A DNA stretch of 57,949 nt from Streptomyces sp. WM6386 (GCF_000972385.1 NZ_JXTE01000060.1:1-57949), one strand, 5' to 3'. Counted from the first letter of the stretch, positions 1-10,800 are shown. The notes: generated from the letters alone by a model not told the origin. Translations and numbers: made by a program.

Positions 1-1069
1 CCGGGGAGGGGGGCGGGCGGCTGCCGTTGGTGCCCGGTGGCAGGGACGCGTCCGCCGTGTTGACGCGGGGCAGGGCGTGCGGGTGCTGTTCGGACAGCCA
101 CTGGATCATGTGCTCGCGGACCGTGACCCGGACCGTCCAGATGTCGTCCGCGTCCTTGGCGGTCACCAGGGCCCGCACCTGCATGGTGTTCGGGGTGGAG
201 TCCGTGACGGTCAGGTCGCAGGCGCGGCCGTCCCAGGCGGGGCATTCGCGGAGGATGTCGCGGAGTTTCTCGCGCATCGCCTCCATCGGCGCCGAGTGGT
301 CCAGATGCCAGTAGACGATGCCGGTCATCTGGGCACCGCCGCGCGACCAGTTCTCGAACGGCTTGGACGTGAAGTAGGAGACGGGCATCGTGATCCGGCG
401 CTCGTCCCACGTCCGCACGGTCAGGAAGGTCAGCGTGATCTCCTCGACCGTGCCCCACTCGCCGTCCACCACGACCGTGTCCCCTATACGCACCATGTCG
501 CCGAACGCGATCTGCAGACCCGCGAACATGTTGCTCAGCGTGGACTGCGCCGCGACACCGGCGACGATGCCGAGGATGCCGGCCGAGGCCAGCAGCGAGG
601 CGCCGGCCGCGCGCATCGGCGGGAACGTCAGCAGCATCGCGGCGACCGCGACCACACCGACGACCGCGGCGACCACCCGCGTGATCAGCGTCACCTGGGT
701 GCGCACCCGGCGGACCCGGGCGGGGTCACGGCTGGCGCGCGCGTAGCGCGTGTACGTCGTCTCGACGACCGCGCTCGCGATCCGGATCACCAGCCAGGCC
801 GTCGCCCCGATCAGTACCAGCGTCAGCGCCTGTCCGATGCCGACCCGGTGCTCCCGCAGCAGCCGTGCCTCGTCGTACGAGCCTCTGAGCAGGGCCGCGC
901 AGATCACCAGTTGGTAGGGGATGCGGCCACGGCGCAGCAGACCCCACATCGGGGTCTCGTGGTGTCGCGCGTCGGCCTTGCGCAGCAGCAGGTCCGTGGC
1001 CCAGCCGATGACCAGCGTGAGCAGAACCGAGCCACCGATCACGATCAGCGGGCGGAGTACGTTCTCCAT
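1..1069 (-). CDS. MscS-family mechanosensitive ion channel (3' end beyond window)
   Basis: Small-conductance mechanosensitive channel of the cytoplasmic membrane, thought to release solutes on hypo-osmotic shock. The frame is open from the ATG at 1069 to the first base of the window, so about 356 residues are visible and the C-terminus is missing. Visible parts in order: hydrophobic N-terminal helices; an Ala/Gly-rich helix at about residues 155-185 containing SAGILGIVAGVAAQSTLSN, which matches the pore-lining TM3 of MscS; then the beta domain with GDTVVVDGEWGTVEEITL and TVRTWDERRITMPVSYF. The tail becomes Pro/Gly-rich at the window edge. It is divergent from the hydrolase gene at 1177. Family assignment is firm from the pore helix and following beta motif; gating behaviour is inferred. 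Confidence 0.9.
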   Translation of the reverse strand, partial: MENVLRPLIVIGGSVLLTLVIGWATDLLLRKADARHHETPMWGLLRRGRIPYQLVICAALLRGSYDEARLLREHRVGIGQALTLVLIGATAWLVIRIASAVVETTYTRYARASRDPARVRRVRTQVTLITRVVAAVVGVVAVAAMLLTFPPMRAAGASLLASAGILGIVAGVAAQSTLSNMFAGLQIAFGDMVRIGDTVVVDGEWGTVEEITLTFLTVRTWDERRITMPVSYFTSKPFENWSRGGAQMTGIVYWHLDHSAPMEAMREKLRDILRECPAWDGRACDLTVTDSTPNTMQVRALVTAKDADDIWTVRVTVREHMIQWLSEQHPHALPRVNTADASLPPGTNGSRPPPSP

Positions 1070-1164
1070 GTCCCCGAACCTAACCGGCCCGGGGCGGACA
1101 TGAACATGTGACTTCGGCGGCGATGTGGGTACGGCCGTGGAACGGCACTGTCGTACCCGGCTGG

Positions 1165-1170
1165 CACCAT
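1165..1170 (+). promoter_or_regulatory. candidate -10 hexamer, leaderless hydrolase mRNA
   Basis: CACCAT lies 6 bases before the ATG at 1177. No convincing -35 is visible. The spacing repeats that seen before several other genes in the window. Confidence 0.3.
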
Positions 1171-1176
1171 GGCCTC

Positions 1177-1746
1177 ATGAACATCATGCTCTTTCACTCG
1201 ACCTACGGCCTGAGGCCCGCGGTGCGCCAGGCCGCCGACCGGCTGCGCTCCGCCGGGCACGCGGTGTGGACGCCGGACCTCTTCGAGGGGCATACGTTCG
1301 AGACGGTCGAGGAGGGCATGGAGTTCAAGGAGCGGATCGGCAAGGACGAGCTGCTCAAGCGGGCCGTGCTGGCCGCCGCGCCCTACTCGGAGCGGGGCCT
1401 GGTGTACGCCGGCTTCTCGTTCGGCGCCTCCGTCGCGCAGACCCTCGCGCTCGGTGACGACAAGGCGCGCGGGCTGCTGCTTCTGCACGGGACCTCGGAC
1501 ATCGCGGCCAACGCGTCCGCGGACGACCTGCCCGTCCAGCTGCATGTGGCCGAGCCCGACCAGTTCGAGACCGACGACTGGCTGAGCTCCTGGTATCTGC
1601 AGATGGGCCGGGTCGGCGCGGACGTCGAGGTGTACAGATACGCCGGGGCCGGCCACCTCTACACCGACCCCGACCTTCCGGACTACGACGAGGAGGCCGC
1701 CGAGGCCACGTGGCGGGTGGCGCTCGGCTTCCTGGAATCCCTCTAG
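1177..1746 (+). CDS. dienelactone hydrolase family protein
   Basis: Alpha/beta-hydrolase of the dienelactone hydrolase family, 189 residues, close to the usual length. An in-frame ATG at 1108 would add 23 residues with no family similarity, so the start at 1177 (reading MNIMLFHSTYG) is preferred; a -10-like CACCAT sits 6 bases before it. The nucleophile elbow reads GFSFG (residues 79-83), so the nucleophile would be Ser81, where classical dienelactone hydrolases use Cys. His160 (GAGHLY) is the likely triad histidine. There is no signal peptide, so it is cytoplasmic. It converges with the metalloprotease gene 2 bases downstream. The substrate cannot be read from sequence; chlorocatechol breakdown should not be assumed. 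Confidence 0.85.
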   Translation: MNIMLFHSTYGLRPAVRQAADRLRSAGHAVWTPDLFEGHTFETVEEGMEFKERIGKDELLKRAVLAAAPYSERGLVYAGFSFGASVAQTLALGDDKARGLLLLHGTSDIAANASADDLPVQLHVAEPDQFETDDWLSSWYLQMGRVGADVEVYRYAGAGHLYTDPDLPDYDEEAAEATWRVALGFLESL

Positions 1747-1748
1747 GG

Positions 1749-2738
1749 TCAGCCCGCGGCGCGGTAGGCGGCCCAGTTCTGCTGCATCCGCGTCACCTGA
1801 CCCGAGGTGAACTGGTACATGCAGTCGTCGTACGTGTAGTCCATGAAGTTGTGGATCGGGTCGACACCCGTCTTGTTGGTGCAGGTGTCGCGGCCGACCG
1901 GGCACTCGTAGGCGGCGCTCTTCTCGGCCGGGGTGTCGTCGACGTAGTCGCCCTTGCCGTTACAGCCGCCCTGGAAGGTGTGGTACAGCCCCATCCAGTG
2001 GCCGACCTCGTGGGTCGCGGTGTCGCCCTTGTCGTAGTGGGTGGCCGAACCGCCGGGCAGGGACTCGTCGAGGAGGACGACGCCGTCCATGGAGGGGCTG
2101 GACTTGTAGGAGCTGGGGAAGGTGGCCCAGCCGAGGAGGTCGTCGCCGAGGTTGGCGGTGTAGACGTTGAGCGCGTTCGCGCCGCCCTTGCGCAGGGCGG
2201 TCTTCATCGCCTTCTCCGCCGTGGAGCCGTAACCGACGTTGTACCAGGTCGCGTTGTCGCTGTAGTCGGTGCCGGCCAGCGTGAACCGGTAGCCGGAGTC
2301 GACGTTCCCGGTGCCCTGGCCGGCGTAGGCCGCGTTCAGGACGTTCAGCTGGGCGCTGATGTCGGAGGAGCTGAGCCGGCCGGTCGCCCCGTCGTGGATG
2401 ACGTGGAAGTACACCGGGATGGTCGTCGAGGCGGCCGCGGCGAGGCTGCGGCTGCCGGAGGACGGCAGCTTGTCGAGCTTCTGCCTGAGGTCGGCGTCCA
2501 TCGACTGGGCCTTCGCGGCGCTGATCTCGTTGGGTTCGGCGACGGTCCCGCCGTGCGCGGGGCGGGCCTCGCGGGCCGCGGTGTGGGTGTCCGTGTCGGC
2601 GCAGTCGGCGGCCGGAGCCTGGGCCGCCGCGACTCCGGTGGGTGCCGACAGGGGAGTGAGCATCAGGGTTCCGGCCACAACGGCCGTGCCGAGAAGGCGT
2701 CTGCGCATAAGGGGAGATATCCGGGCAAGCACACGCAT
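1749..2738 (-). CDS. secreted M43-type zinc metalloprotease
   Basis: Exported zinc endopeptidase of the pappalysin-like M43 (metzincin) type, 329 residues. An N-terminal signal peptide with a basic start and a hydrophobic core (about residues 13-38, ending in an Ala-rich cleavage region) is followed by a propeptide-like stretch. The catalytic motif [11 protein letters not shown] begins at residue 243: His243, His247 and His253 bind zinc and Glu244 is the general base. The metzincin Met-turn is NFMDYTYDD near residue 297. Several cysteines (about 259, 279, 286, 306) could form disulfides in the secreted protein. The function, probably extracellular protein degradation, is inferred from the family. 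It is monocistronic and convergent with the hydrolase. Confidence 0.9.
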   Translation of the reverse strand: MRVLARISPLMRRRLLGTAVVAGTLMLTPLSAPTGVAAAQAPAADCADTDTHTAAREARPAHGGTVAEPNEISAAKAQSMDADLRQKLDKLPSSGSRSLAAAASTTIPVYFHVIHDGATGRLSSSDISAQLNVLNAAYAGQGTGNVDSGYRFTLAGTDYSDNATWYNVGYGSTAEKAMKTALRKGGANALNVYTANLGDDLLGWATFPSSYKSSPSMDGVVLLDESLPGGSATHYDKGDTATHEVGHWMGLYHTFQGGCNGKGDYVDDTPAEKSAAYECPVGRDTCTNKTGVDPIHNFMDYTYDDCMYQFTSGQVTRMQQNWAAYRAAG

Positions 2739-2905
2739 GCTGGCTCCTAGCTGATGCGTCGGGGAGAGCGGACGCAGGGGTCTTCCTGGCCGCCGCCCGG
2801 GAGATTACGTGTACATGCTCAGCCTGTAAATGCCTTCTGACCGGGCGAGTGGCGCTCGCGTGGACGAACGCGGCCCGCACCACCCGCCGTTGGCCAAAAG
2901 GTGAC

Positions 2906-4561
2906 TTACACGGGGTCGTACGTCCGCTCGACCTTCTGCGTGCCGCTGCGCGTGCGGTACGAACGGGCCCAGGACGAGGTCGCGTTCGCCTTCGTCCTGT
3001 CGGACACCACGTAGTAGTCCATCTGCGCCCGCTCGGCGGTGATGTCCAGGACGCCGTATCCGTGGCGGTCCGTGTCGACCCAGTGGACGTGTCGGTTGGC
3101 GAGCTGGATGATCGGCGCCGCGAGCGCGGTGACCGTGCCCTCGGGGACCTTGAGGATGTCGTCGAGGTTGTCGGAGGTCACCGAGGTGACGACGAACTCC
3201 GTGGCGGCCGAGGCGGACAGCGGGTACGTCCCGGCGTTCACCGGCACGTCGTTGGCCCACGCCATGTGGATGTCGCCGGTCAGGAACACGGTGTTGCGGA
3301 TCGCGTGGGAGCGCAGATGGGCGAGGAGCTCGCGGCGGTCGTCCGTGTAGCCGTCCCACTGGTCGGTGTTGAGGGCGAGTCCCTCCTTCGGCAGGCCCAG
3401 CAGCTCGGCGAGCGGTTTGAGGAGGTCCGCGGAGAGCGAGCCGATCGCGAACGGCGAGATCATCACGGAGTTGCCGACCAGCCGCCAGGTGGTGTCGGAG
3501 GACTTCAGCCCCGCCTTCAGCCATTCGAGCTGGGCGCGCCCGGTGAGCGTACGGTCCGGGTCGTCGACCGAGCCGTTGCCGACGGCCACCTGCTGCGAGC
3601 GGAACGAGCGCAGGTCGAGGAGCGACAGGTCGACGAGCTTGCCGAAGCGCAGCCGCCGGTAAGTGGTGCCGGCGATCGCCGTGCGCACCGGCATCCACTC
3701 GAAGTAGGCCTGCTTGGCGGCGGCCTGACGCGCGGCCCAGGCGCCCTCCGTGCCCTCGGTGTGGTTCTCGGCGCCGCCCGACCAGGCGTCGTTGGCGAAC
3801 TCGTGGTCGTCCCAGATGGCGATGACCGGAGCGGCCGCGTGGAGCGCCTGAAGGTCCGGGTCGGTCTTGTAACGGCCGTGCCGGGTGCGGTAGTCGGCCA
3901 GCGAGAGGATCTCGTGGGTCGGCGCGTGCGGGCGGACGACGGTATCGCGCGTCCCGTACTCGCCGGTGCCGTACTCGTAGATGTAGTCGCCCAGGTGCAG
4001 CCAGGCGTCCAGGTCGCCGCGGGCCGCGAGATGGCGGTACGAGGAGAAGTAGCCGGCCTCCCAGTTGGCGCAGGAGACCACGCCGAAGCGGAGGTTCGTC
4101 ACGGCCGCGTCCGCCGCCGGCGCGGTGCGGGTGCGCGCCGCCGGGGAGTCGGCGCCGCCCGCGGAGAAGCGGAACCAGTAGTCGGTGGCCGGTTCCAGGC
4201 CGCGGATGTCGGCCTTGACGGTGTGGTCGGTGGCGGCGGTCGCGGTCGTGGTGCCCTTGGCGACGACGTTCGTGAACGCCTTGTCCTTGGCGACGACCCA
4301 GCCGACCTCGGTGTCCGGGCCGAGCCCGGAGCCGGGTATCGCCTCGGCGGTGGGCGTCACCCGGGTCCACAGCAGGACGCCGTTCGGGAGCGGGTCGCCG
4401 GAGGCGAGACCGTGCAGGAAGGCGGGGGCCTCGGCGGCGCGGGCCGGGATCGCGGCGGCGAGGGGGCCGGCCAGTACCGCGCCGGCGGCGGCTTTGACCA
4501 CCGTACGGCGGCGCGGTGACAGGGAGTTGAGATGCTCGGATGCTCTGAATCTACTGGTCAC
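2906..4561 (-). CDS. phoD: alkaline phosphatase PhoD, Tat-exported
   Basis: Extracellular phosphatase/phosphodiesterase of the PhoD family, 551 residues, the typical length. The N-terminus has a twin-arginine signal, [11 protein letters not shown] at residues 15-25 followed by a hydrophobic Ala-rich stretch, which fits Tat export of a protein that folds with Fe/Ca in the cytoplasm. A PhoD N-terminal beta domain ([18 protein letters not shown] and following) precedes the metallophosphatase domain, with [10 protein letters not shown] and [10 protein letters not shown] as metal-ligand motifs. The start is a GTG. In S. coelicolor phoD is known to belong to the PhoP regulon. I could not find clear 11-base PHO-box direct repeats here, but a palindrome abuts the start codon. 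Confidence 0.95.
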   Translation of the reverse strand: MTSRFRASEHLNSLSPRRRTVVKAAAGAVLAGPLAAAIPARAAEAPAFLHGLASGDPLPNGVLLWTRVTPTAEAIPGSGLGPDTEVGWVVAKDKAFTNVVAKGTTTATAATDHTVKADIRGLEPATDYWFRFSAGGADSPAARTRTAPAADAAVTNLRFGVVSCANWEAGYFSSYRHLAARGDLDAWLHLGDYIYEYGTGEYGTRDTVVRPHAPTHEILSLADYRTRHGRYKTDPDLQALHAAAPVIAIWDDHEFANDAWSGGAENHTEGTEGAWAARQAAAKQAYFEWMPVRTAIAGTTYRRLRFGKLVDLSLLDLRSFRSQQVAVGNGSVDDPDRTLTGRAQLEWLKAGLKSSDTTWRLVGNSVMISPFAIGSLSADLLKPLAELLGLPKEGLALNTDQWDGYTDDRRELLAHLRSHAIRNTVFLTGDIHMAWANDVPVNAGTYPLSASAATEFVVTSVTSDNLDDILKVPEGTVTALAAPIIQLANRHVHWVDTDRHGYGVLDITAERAQMDYYVVSDRTKANATSSWARSYRTRSGTQKVERTYDPV

Positions 4562-4562
4562 G

Positions 4563-4584
4563 ACCGATCAGGTTACTGATCGGT
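4563..4584. promoter_or_regulatory. palindrome abutting the phoD start
   Basis: ACCGATCAG and CTGATCGGT form perfect 9-base arms around GTTA, one base upstream of the phoD GTG. It could be an operator or an mRNA hairpin covering the start. No regulator can be named. Confidence 0.4.
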
Positions 4585-4591
4585 ATGAACG

Positions 4592-4625
4592 AGAGCGGGC
4601 GAACCGGTAAAAGTTCGCCCGCTCT
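4592..4625 (-). terminator. terminator of the DsbA-like gene
   Basis: Perfect 13-base stem AGAGCGGGCGAAC / GTTCGCCCGCTCT around an 8-base loop, 15 bases past the stop of the DsbA-like gene and about 30 bases before phoD. It separates the two minus-strand genes. There is no U-tract, as is usual in Streptomyces. Confidence 0.75.
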
Positions 4626-4640
4626 TCGGATGACGGTCGG

Positions 4641-5453
4641 TCAGGCCTTGAGGGCCGCCTCGAGCGCCGTGTTGAAGTCGGCCACCGTCATCGGCGCGTT
4701 CTTGCCGTCGGAACCGGTCAGCGCCTTGCCGTCCATCTTCAGCGTCGGGGTGCCGGTCACCCCGCTGTCGTCGAACGTCTTGGACATCTCCAGCGCCCAC
4801 TTGTCGTAGGTGCCGTTCTTCACGGCGTTCTGGAACGTCTTGTTGTTCTTCAGGGCGTCGACCGTGTTCGCGATCTCGATGAGGTAGGCGTCGTCCTTGA
4901 ACTTGTCGTCGGACTCCTCCGGGTGCCACTTCGTCGAGTACATCGCGGTCTTGTACTCGAGGAAGGCCTCGGGGCTGACATTGAGCGCCGCGCCGAGCGC
5001 GCTGAGCCCGTTCTTCGAGCCCTCGCCGCCCAGGCCGTTGTCGAGGAAGGTGGCGCCGACGTACTGGATCTTGAACTTGCCGTCCTCGACGTCCTTGTCC
5101 ACGGTCGAGCCGACGGTCTGCTCGAACGAGGCGCAGACGGGGCAGCGCGGGTCCTCGTACATGACGAGGGTCTTCTTGGCGGTGCTCTTGCCGATGGTGA
5201 CGGTCGTGCCGTTCGTGCCGGTGGTGTTGGCCGGCTCGACGAGCTTGTCGTCCTTCGCGGCCTCCCAGTAGTCCGGCTTGTTGCCCTGGACGACCGCGTA
5301 GCTGATGCCGCCGGCTATCGCGAGGACGCCGACGAGGGAACAGGCGACGATGACCTGCCGCTTGACCTTGTCGCGCTTGGCTTGGCGCTCGCGCTCCTGG
5401 CGCAGCCGCTCACGGGCCGCCGTCTTCGACGCCTGGCTGTTCCGCTTGCTCAT
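4641..5453 (-). CDS. membrane-anchored DsbA-like thioredoxin-fold protein
   Basis: Thiol-disulfide oxidoreductase of the DsbA/BdbD type, 270 residues. Order: a short highly charged cytoplasmic segment (residues 1-32, RERLRQERERQAKRDKVKRQ), one transmembrane anchor (about 33-55), then an extracytoplasmic thioredoxin-4 domain with the active site CPVC at 104-107 inside YEDPRCPVCASFEQ. The cis-proline loop is probably GVTGTPTLKMDG near the C-terminus. The start ATG at 5453 (MSKRNSQ) is preferred over longer frames because it matches the charged-TM layout of the paralogue at 35784. No DsbB or VKOR partner lies nearby. Expected role: forming or shuffling disulfides in exported proteins. Confidence 0.88.
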   Translation of the reverse strand: MSKRNSQASKTAARERLRQERERQAKRDKVKRQVIVACSLVGVLAIAGGISYAVVQGNKPDYWEAAKDDKLVEPANTTGTNGTTVTIGKSTAKKTLVMYEDPRCPVCASFEQTVGSTVDKDVEDGKFKIQYVGATFLDNGLGGEGSKNGLSALGAALNVSPEAFLEYKTAMYSTKWHPEESDDKFKDDAYLIEIANTVDALKNNKTFQNAVKNGTYDKWALEMSKTFDDSGVTGTPTLKMDGKALTGSDGKNAPMTVADFNTALEAALKA

Positions 5454-5532
5454 GGGTGATCTCCGTAAGAGGACGCGCACACCTCGTGTGCGGGGATGCA
5501 TGGGGGACTGGTGGTGCTCGGGTGCTGTTCGG

Positions 5533-6225
5533 TCAGGCGAAAGCGACCGAGCACGGCGGTCCACGCCGTCCCAGGGAGTGCACGAGAATCCGGTCGCGGA
5601 CGACGGCCGTACGACGACCGGGGTGCCGCGGGGCGCGGGTCGCCGGGGTCCGTCGTACCGCCACCGCGGCTACGGCCAGCAGGAGCGGCCGGAACGAGGT
5701 CGCCGTCACCGCGCCGACCAGCTGGGCCAGGGCGCGCTCGCCGCGGCGCAGCCAGGCGGCGGCGAGGAGGCCGACGCCGATGTGCGCGCCGAGCAGCAGC
5801 CAGGCGGCCTGCGGGTCGGCGTGGGCGAGAGCGCCCGCGAGGCGGTCGGTGTCGGCGCCGGTCACACGGGCCAGCGGGCTGCCGACGCTGCTGCCGTCAC
5901 CGCAGAACACGTCCCAGCCGACCGAGCGCAGCGGACCGGTGACCGGTCCGCCCGCCGCGCCGTAACAGACGTGCTGGCCGGCGGTGAAGACGGTGTCGGC
6001 GGCCAGCTCCAGCGGCACCAGCAGGGCGGCGATCCGCCCGAAGCTCCGCTCGCGGCCGGCCAGGGCGTAGGCGAGGACGAACACGGCGGCCGCGACGAGG
6101 GCCACCGTGTTCAGCGGCAGCGGGACCCGGGACAGCAGCACGTGCGACGCGGTGCTGAGTGTCACGACGAGTGCCGTGAACAGCGCCGCGCGGAGCGCTC
6201 GCAGTCGGGTCCCGGATATGTCCAT
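5533..6225 (-). CDS. integral membrane protein of unknown function
   Basis: 230 residues, start ATG at 6225. Hydrophobic stretches at about 12-30, 38-56, 62-80, 140-160 and 170-190 suggest five membrane spans. The C-terminal 40 residues are basic and Arg/Pro-rich. The loop between the third and fourth spans holds two cysteines (QHVCYG and DVFCGDG) that could form an external disulfide. I recognise no functional motif. It sits 79 bases upstream of the DsbA-like gene on the same strand, so co-transcription is possible. Confidence 0.7.
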   Translation of the reverse strand: MDISGTRLRALRAALFTALVVTLSTASHVLLSRVPLPLNTVALVAAAVFVLAYALAGRERSFGRIAALLVPLELAADTVFTAGQHVCYGAAGGPVTGPLRSVGWDVFCGDGSSVGSPLARVTGADTDRLAGALAHADPQAAWLLLGAHIGVGLLAAAWLRRGERALAQLVGAVTATSFRPLLLAVAAVAVRRTPATRAPRHPGRRTAVVRDRILVHSLGRRGPPCSVAFA

Positions 6226-6316
6226 AGCGCAGAGAGTCTGTCACGCGGCCCTGTAAGGGACCCCTAAAAGGTCCCTGTGAGCGACCCCATCGTTATGGAT
6301 CCCACAGGAATCCGGG

Positions 6317-7642
6317 CTACAGGCCCGGAATGCGGCCGTTGCGGAACAGGTCCACGAAGATCTGGTGGTCGGTACGGGCGCGTGCGCCGTAGTCGTGGGC
6401 GAAGGAGACTAGCAGGTCCGCGAAGCCGTCCTCGTCGGCCGCGATGGCCGCGTCGATGGCCCGCTCGGTCGAGAAGGGCACCAGGGACTCGCCGGACTGG
6501 TCGTCCGCCGCCCCGTGCATGGTGGCGGTGGCCCGGCCGAGGTCGGCGACGACCGCCGCGATCTCCTCCGGGTCGTCGATGTCGCCCCAGTCCAGGTCGA
6601 CGGCGTACGGCGAGACCTCCGCGACCAGCTGACCCGAGCCGTCCAGCTCGGTCCAGCCCAGCCACGGGTCGGCGTGCTGCTGCAGGGCGCGCTGCGAGAG
6701 CACCGTGCGGTGGCCCTCGTGCTGGAAGTAGTCACGGATCGCCGGGTCGGTGATGTGCCGGGAGACGGCCGGGGTCTGGGCCTGCTTGATGTAGATCACC
6801 ACATCGTTCTCGAGGGCGTCGCTGTGGCCCTCCAGGAGGATGTTGTACGACGGCAGACCGGCCGAGCCGATGCCGATGCCGCGGCGGCCGACCACGTCCT
6901 TCACCCGGTACGAGTCCGGGCGGGTCAGCGAGGTCTCCGGCAGCGTCTCCAGGTAGCCGTCGAAGGCGGCGAGCACCTTGTAGCGGGTGGCCGCGTCCAG
7001 CTCGATGGAGCCGCCGCCCGGCGCGAAGCGGCGCTCGAAGTCGCGGATCTCGGTCATCGAGTCCAGCAGGCTGAAGCGGGTCAGCGAGCGGGCGTCGCGC
7101 AGCGCGTCCAGGAGCGGGCCCTCGGCGGTGTCCAGGGTGAAGGGCGGCACCTCGTCGCTCTTCGCGCCGGTGGCCAGGGCGTGGATCCGCTCGCGGTAGG
7201 CGGCCGCGTAGACCTTGACGAGCTCGGTGATCTGATCGTCGCTGAGCGCCTTCGCGTACCCGATGAGGGCGATCGAGGCGGAGAAGCGCTTGAGGTCCCA
7301 GGTGAAGGGGCCGACGTACGCCTCGTCGAAGTCGTTGACGTTGAAGATCAGCCGGCCGGTGGAGTCCATGTACGTGCCGAAGTTCTCGGCGTGCAGGTCG
7401 CCGTGGATCCACACGCGCGAGGTGCGCTCGTCCAGGTACGGGCCGCCCCGCTTGTCCGAGTCGAGGTCGTTGTAGAACAGGCAGGCCGTACCCCGGTAGA
7501 ACGCGAACGCCGAGGCCGCCATCTTCCGGAACTTCACCCGGAACGCGGCCGGGTCGGCGGCCAGGAGCTCGCCGAAGGCGGTGTCGAAGACAGCGAGAAT
7601 CTCCTCGCCGCGAGGCTCGTCGTTGAGCTGCGGTACCGACAT
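6317..7642 (-). CDS. DUF2252 protein, kinase-like fold
   Basis: 441 residues, typical DUF2252 length. The segment WIHGDLHAENFG matches the catalytic-loop pattern HGDxHxxN of aminoglycoside-phosphotransferase and RIO-type kinases, and NVNDFDEA supplies the following acidic DFD metal site, so a phosphotransferase-like fold is likely. A conserved GRRGIGIGSAGLPSYNILLEG stretch follows mid-protein. The substrate and real activity of DUF2252 proteins are unknown. The start ATG at 7642 reads MSVPQLND. The gene is divergent from dnaE. A short inverted repeat (6311-6329, TCCGGGC / GCCCGGA) overlaps the stop codon and may assist termination. Confidence 0.88.
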   Translation of the reverse strand: MSVPQLNDEPRGEEILAVFDTAFGELLAADPAAFRVKFRKMAASAFAFYRGTACLFYNDLDSDKRGGPYLDERTSRVWIHGDLHAENFGTYMDSTGRLIFNVNDFDEAYVGPFTWDLKRFSASIALIGYAKALSDDQITELVKVYAAAYRERIHALATGAKSDEVPPFTLDTAEGPLLDALRDARSLTRFSLLDSMTEIRDFERRFAPGGGSIELDAATRYKVLAAFDGYLETLPETSLTRPDSYRVKDVVGRRGIGIGSAGLPSYNILLEGHSDALENDVVIYIKQAQTPAVSRHITDPAIRDYFQHEGHRTVLSQRALQQHADPWLGWTELDGSGQLVAEVSPYAVDLDWGDIDDPEEIAAVVADLGRATATMHGAADDQSGESLVPFSTERAIDAAIAADEDGFADLLVSFAHDYGARARTDHQIFVDLFRNGRIPGL

Positions 7643-7843
7643 CGCTGGGTGCCTCCTGGTGCATGTGTACGACAGCGTTTCTGTCGTCTCAACGGGCGGG
7701 GCCGCACGAAAGTGCCCGCGGTCCCTCGCTGTGAAGGTACGCGGGGCAGGCCCCGGAGTGTCAGTGCCGAGGCATAGACTTCGGCGCTGTCCCCCAGACT
7801 GTCCGCCAGCCTGTCGCCGACCGTTTTCCTTGGAGGCCGAACC

Positions 7844-10800
7844 GTGTCAAAGCCGCCGTTCACGCACCTGCACGTCCACACCCAGTACTCGCTGCTGGAC
7901 GGTGCCGCGCGGCTCAAGGACATGTTCAACGCGTGCAACGAGATGGGCATGACCCATATCGCCATGTCCGACCACGGCAACCTCCACGGGGCGTACGACT
8001 TCTTCCACACCGCGAAGAAGGCCGGGGTCACCCCGATCATCGGTATCGAGGCCTATGTCGCCCCCGAGTCCCGGCGCAACAAGCGCAAGATCCAGTGGGG
8101 CCAGCCGCACCAGAAGCGGGACGACGTCTCCGGTTCGGGTGGTTACACCCACAAGACGATCTGGGCGGCCAACTCGACCGGCCTGCACAACCTCTTCAAG
8201 CTGTCCTCGGACGCGTACGCCGAGGGCTGGCTGCAGAAGTGGCCCCGGATGGACAAGGAGACCATCTCCCAGTGGTCCGAGGGCCTCATCGCCTCCACCG
8301 GCTGCCCCTCCGGCGAGCTCCAGACCCGCCTGCGCCTGGGCCAGTTCGACGAGGCGCTGAAGGCGGCCTCCGAGTACCAGGACATCTTCGGCAAGGACCG
8401 CTACTTCCTGGAGCTGATGGACCACGGCATCGAGATCGAGCGCCGGGTCCGCGACGGCCTCCTCGACATCGGCAAGAAGCTCGGCATCCCGCCGCTGGTG
8501 ACGAACGACTCGCACTACACGTACGCGCACGAGGCGACCGCGCACGACGCCCTGCTGTGCATCCAGACCGGCAAGAACCTCTCCGACCCGGACCGCTTCC
8601 GCTTCGACGGCACCGGCTACTACCTGAAGTCCACGGACGAGATGTACGCCGTCGACTCCTCGGACGCCTGGCAGCAGGGCTGCGCCAACACGCTCCTGGT
8701 CGCCGAGCAGATCGACACCTCCGGCATGTTCGAGGCGAGGAACCTCATGCCGAAGTTCGACATCCCCGAGGGCTTCACCGAGGTCACCTGGTTCAAGGAG
8801 GAGGTCCGCCGGGGGATGGACCGCCGCTTCCCGGGCGGCGTCCCCGACGACCGGCAGAAGCAGGTCGAGTACGAGATGGACGTCATCATCCAGATGGGGT
8901 TCCCCGGCTACTTCCTCGTGGTCGCCGACTTCATCATGTGGGCCAAGAAGAACGGCATCGCGGTCGGCCCGGGCCGAGGCTCCGCGGCCGGCTCGATCGT
9001 CGCCTACGCCATGGGCATCACCGACCTCGACCCGATCCCGCACGGCCTGATCTTCGAGCGGTTCCTCAACCCCGAGCGTGTCTCCATGCCCGATGTCGAC
9101 ATCGACTTCGACGAGCGCAGGCGCGTCGAGGTGATCAGGTACGTGACGGAGAAGTACGGCGCCGACAAGGTCGCCATGATCGGCACCTACGGCAAGATCA
9201 AGGCGAAGAACGCGATCAAGGACTCCGCGCGCGTGCTGGGCTACCCGTACGCCATGGGCGACCGCCTCACCAAGGCCATGCCCGCCGACGTCCTCGGCAA
9301 GGGCATCGACCTCAACGGCATCACCGATCCCTCGCACCCGCGCTACAGCGAGGCCGGCGAGATCCGGGCGATGTACGAGAACGAGCCGGACGTGAAGAAG
9401 GTCATCGACACCGCCAAGGGCGTCGAGGGCCTGGTCCGGCAGATGGGCGTGCACGCCGCCGGCGTGATCATGTCCAGCGAGCCCATCGTCGACCACGCCC
9501 CGATCTGGGTGCGGCACACGGACGGTGTGACCATCACGCAGTGGGACTACCCGCAGTGCGAGTCGCTCGGCCTGCTGAAGATGGACTTCCTCGGCCTGCG
9601 CAACCTGACGATCATGGACGACGCCGTCAAGATGGTGAAGTCCAACAAGGGCATCGACCTCGACCTGCTGGCCCTGCCGCTCGACGACCCCAAGACCTTC
9701 GAACTGCTCCAGCGCGGTGAGACCCTCGGCGTCTTCCAGTTCGACGGCGGCCCCATGCGCTCGCTGCTGCGTCTGATGAAGCCCGACAACTTCGAGGACA
9801 TCTCCGCCGTCTCGGCGCTCTACCGTCCGGGCCCGATGGGCATGGACTCGCACACCAACTACGCGCTGCGCAAGAACAAGCTCCAGGAGATCACCCCGAT
9901 CCACAAGGAGCTCGAGGAGCCCCTCGAAGAGGTCCTCGCGGTCACCTACGGCCTGATCGTCTACCAGGAGCAGGTGCAGAAGGCCGCCCAGATCATCGCC
10001 GGGTACTCGCTCGGCGAGGCCGACATCCTGCGCCGGGTGATGGGCAAGAAGAAGCCCGACGAACTGGCGAAGAACTTCGTCCTCTTCCAGCAGGGCGCCC
10101 GGAAGAACGGCTACAGCGACGAGGCCATCCAGGCCCTGTGGGACGTCCTTGTCCCCTTCGCCGGCTACGCCTTCAACAAGGCGCACTCGGCCGCGTACGG
10201 CCTGGTTTCGTACTGGACCGCCTACCTCAAGGCCAACCACCCCGCCGAGTACATGGCCGGACTGCTCACCTCCGTCAAGGACGACAAGGACAAGTCGGCC
10301 GTCTACCTCAACGAGTGCCGACGCATGGGCATCAAGGTGCTCCCGCCGAACGTGAACGAGTCGGTGCACAACTTCGCCGCCCAGGGCGACGACGTGATCC
10401 TCTTCGGCCTCGAAGCCGTGCGCAACGTCGGTACGAACGTGGTCGAGTCGATCATCAGGAGCCGCAAGGCCAAGGGGAAGTACGCCTCCTTCCCCGACTA
10501 CCTCGACAAGGTCGAGGCGGTCGCCTGCAACAAGCGCACCACGGAGTCGCTGATCAAGGCGGGCGCCTTCGACACCATGGGGCACACCCGCAAGGGCCTC
10601 ACCGCACACTTCGAGCCGATGATCGACAACGTCGTGCAGGTCAAGCGCAAGGAGGCCGAGGGCCAGTTCGACCTCTTCGGCGGGATGGGCGAGGAGGAGA
10701 CCAGCGAGCCCGGCTTCGGACTCGACGTGGAGTTCACCACCGACGAGTGGGACAAGGCGTATCTGCTCGCCCAGGAGCGGGAGATGCTCGGCCTGTACGT

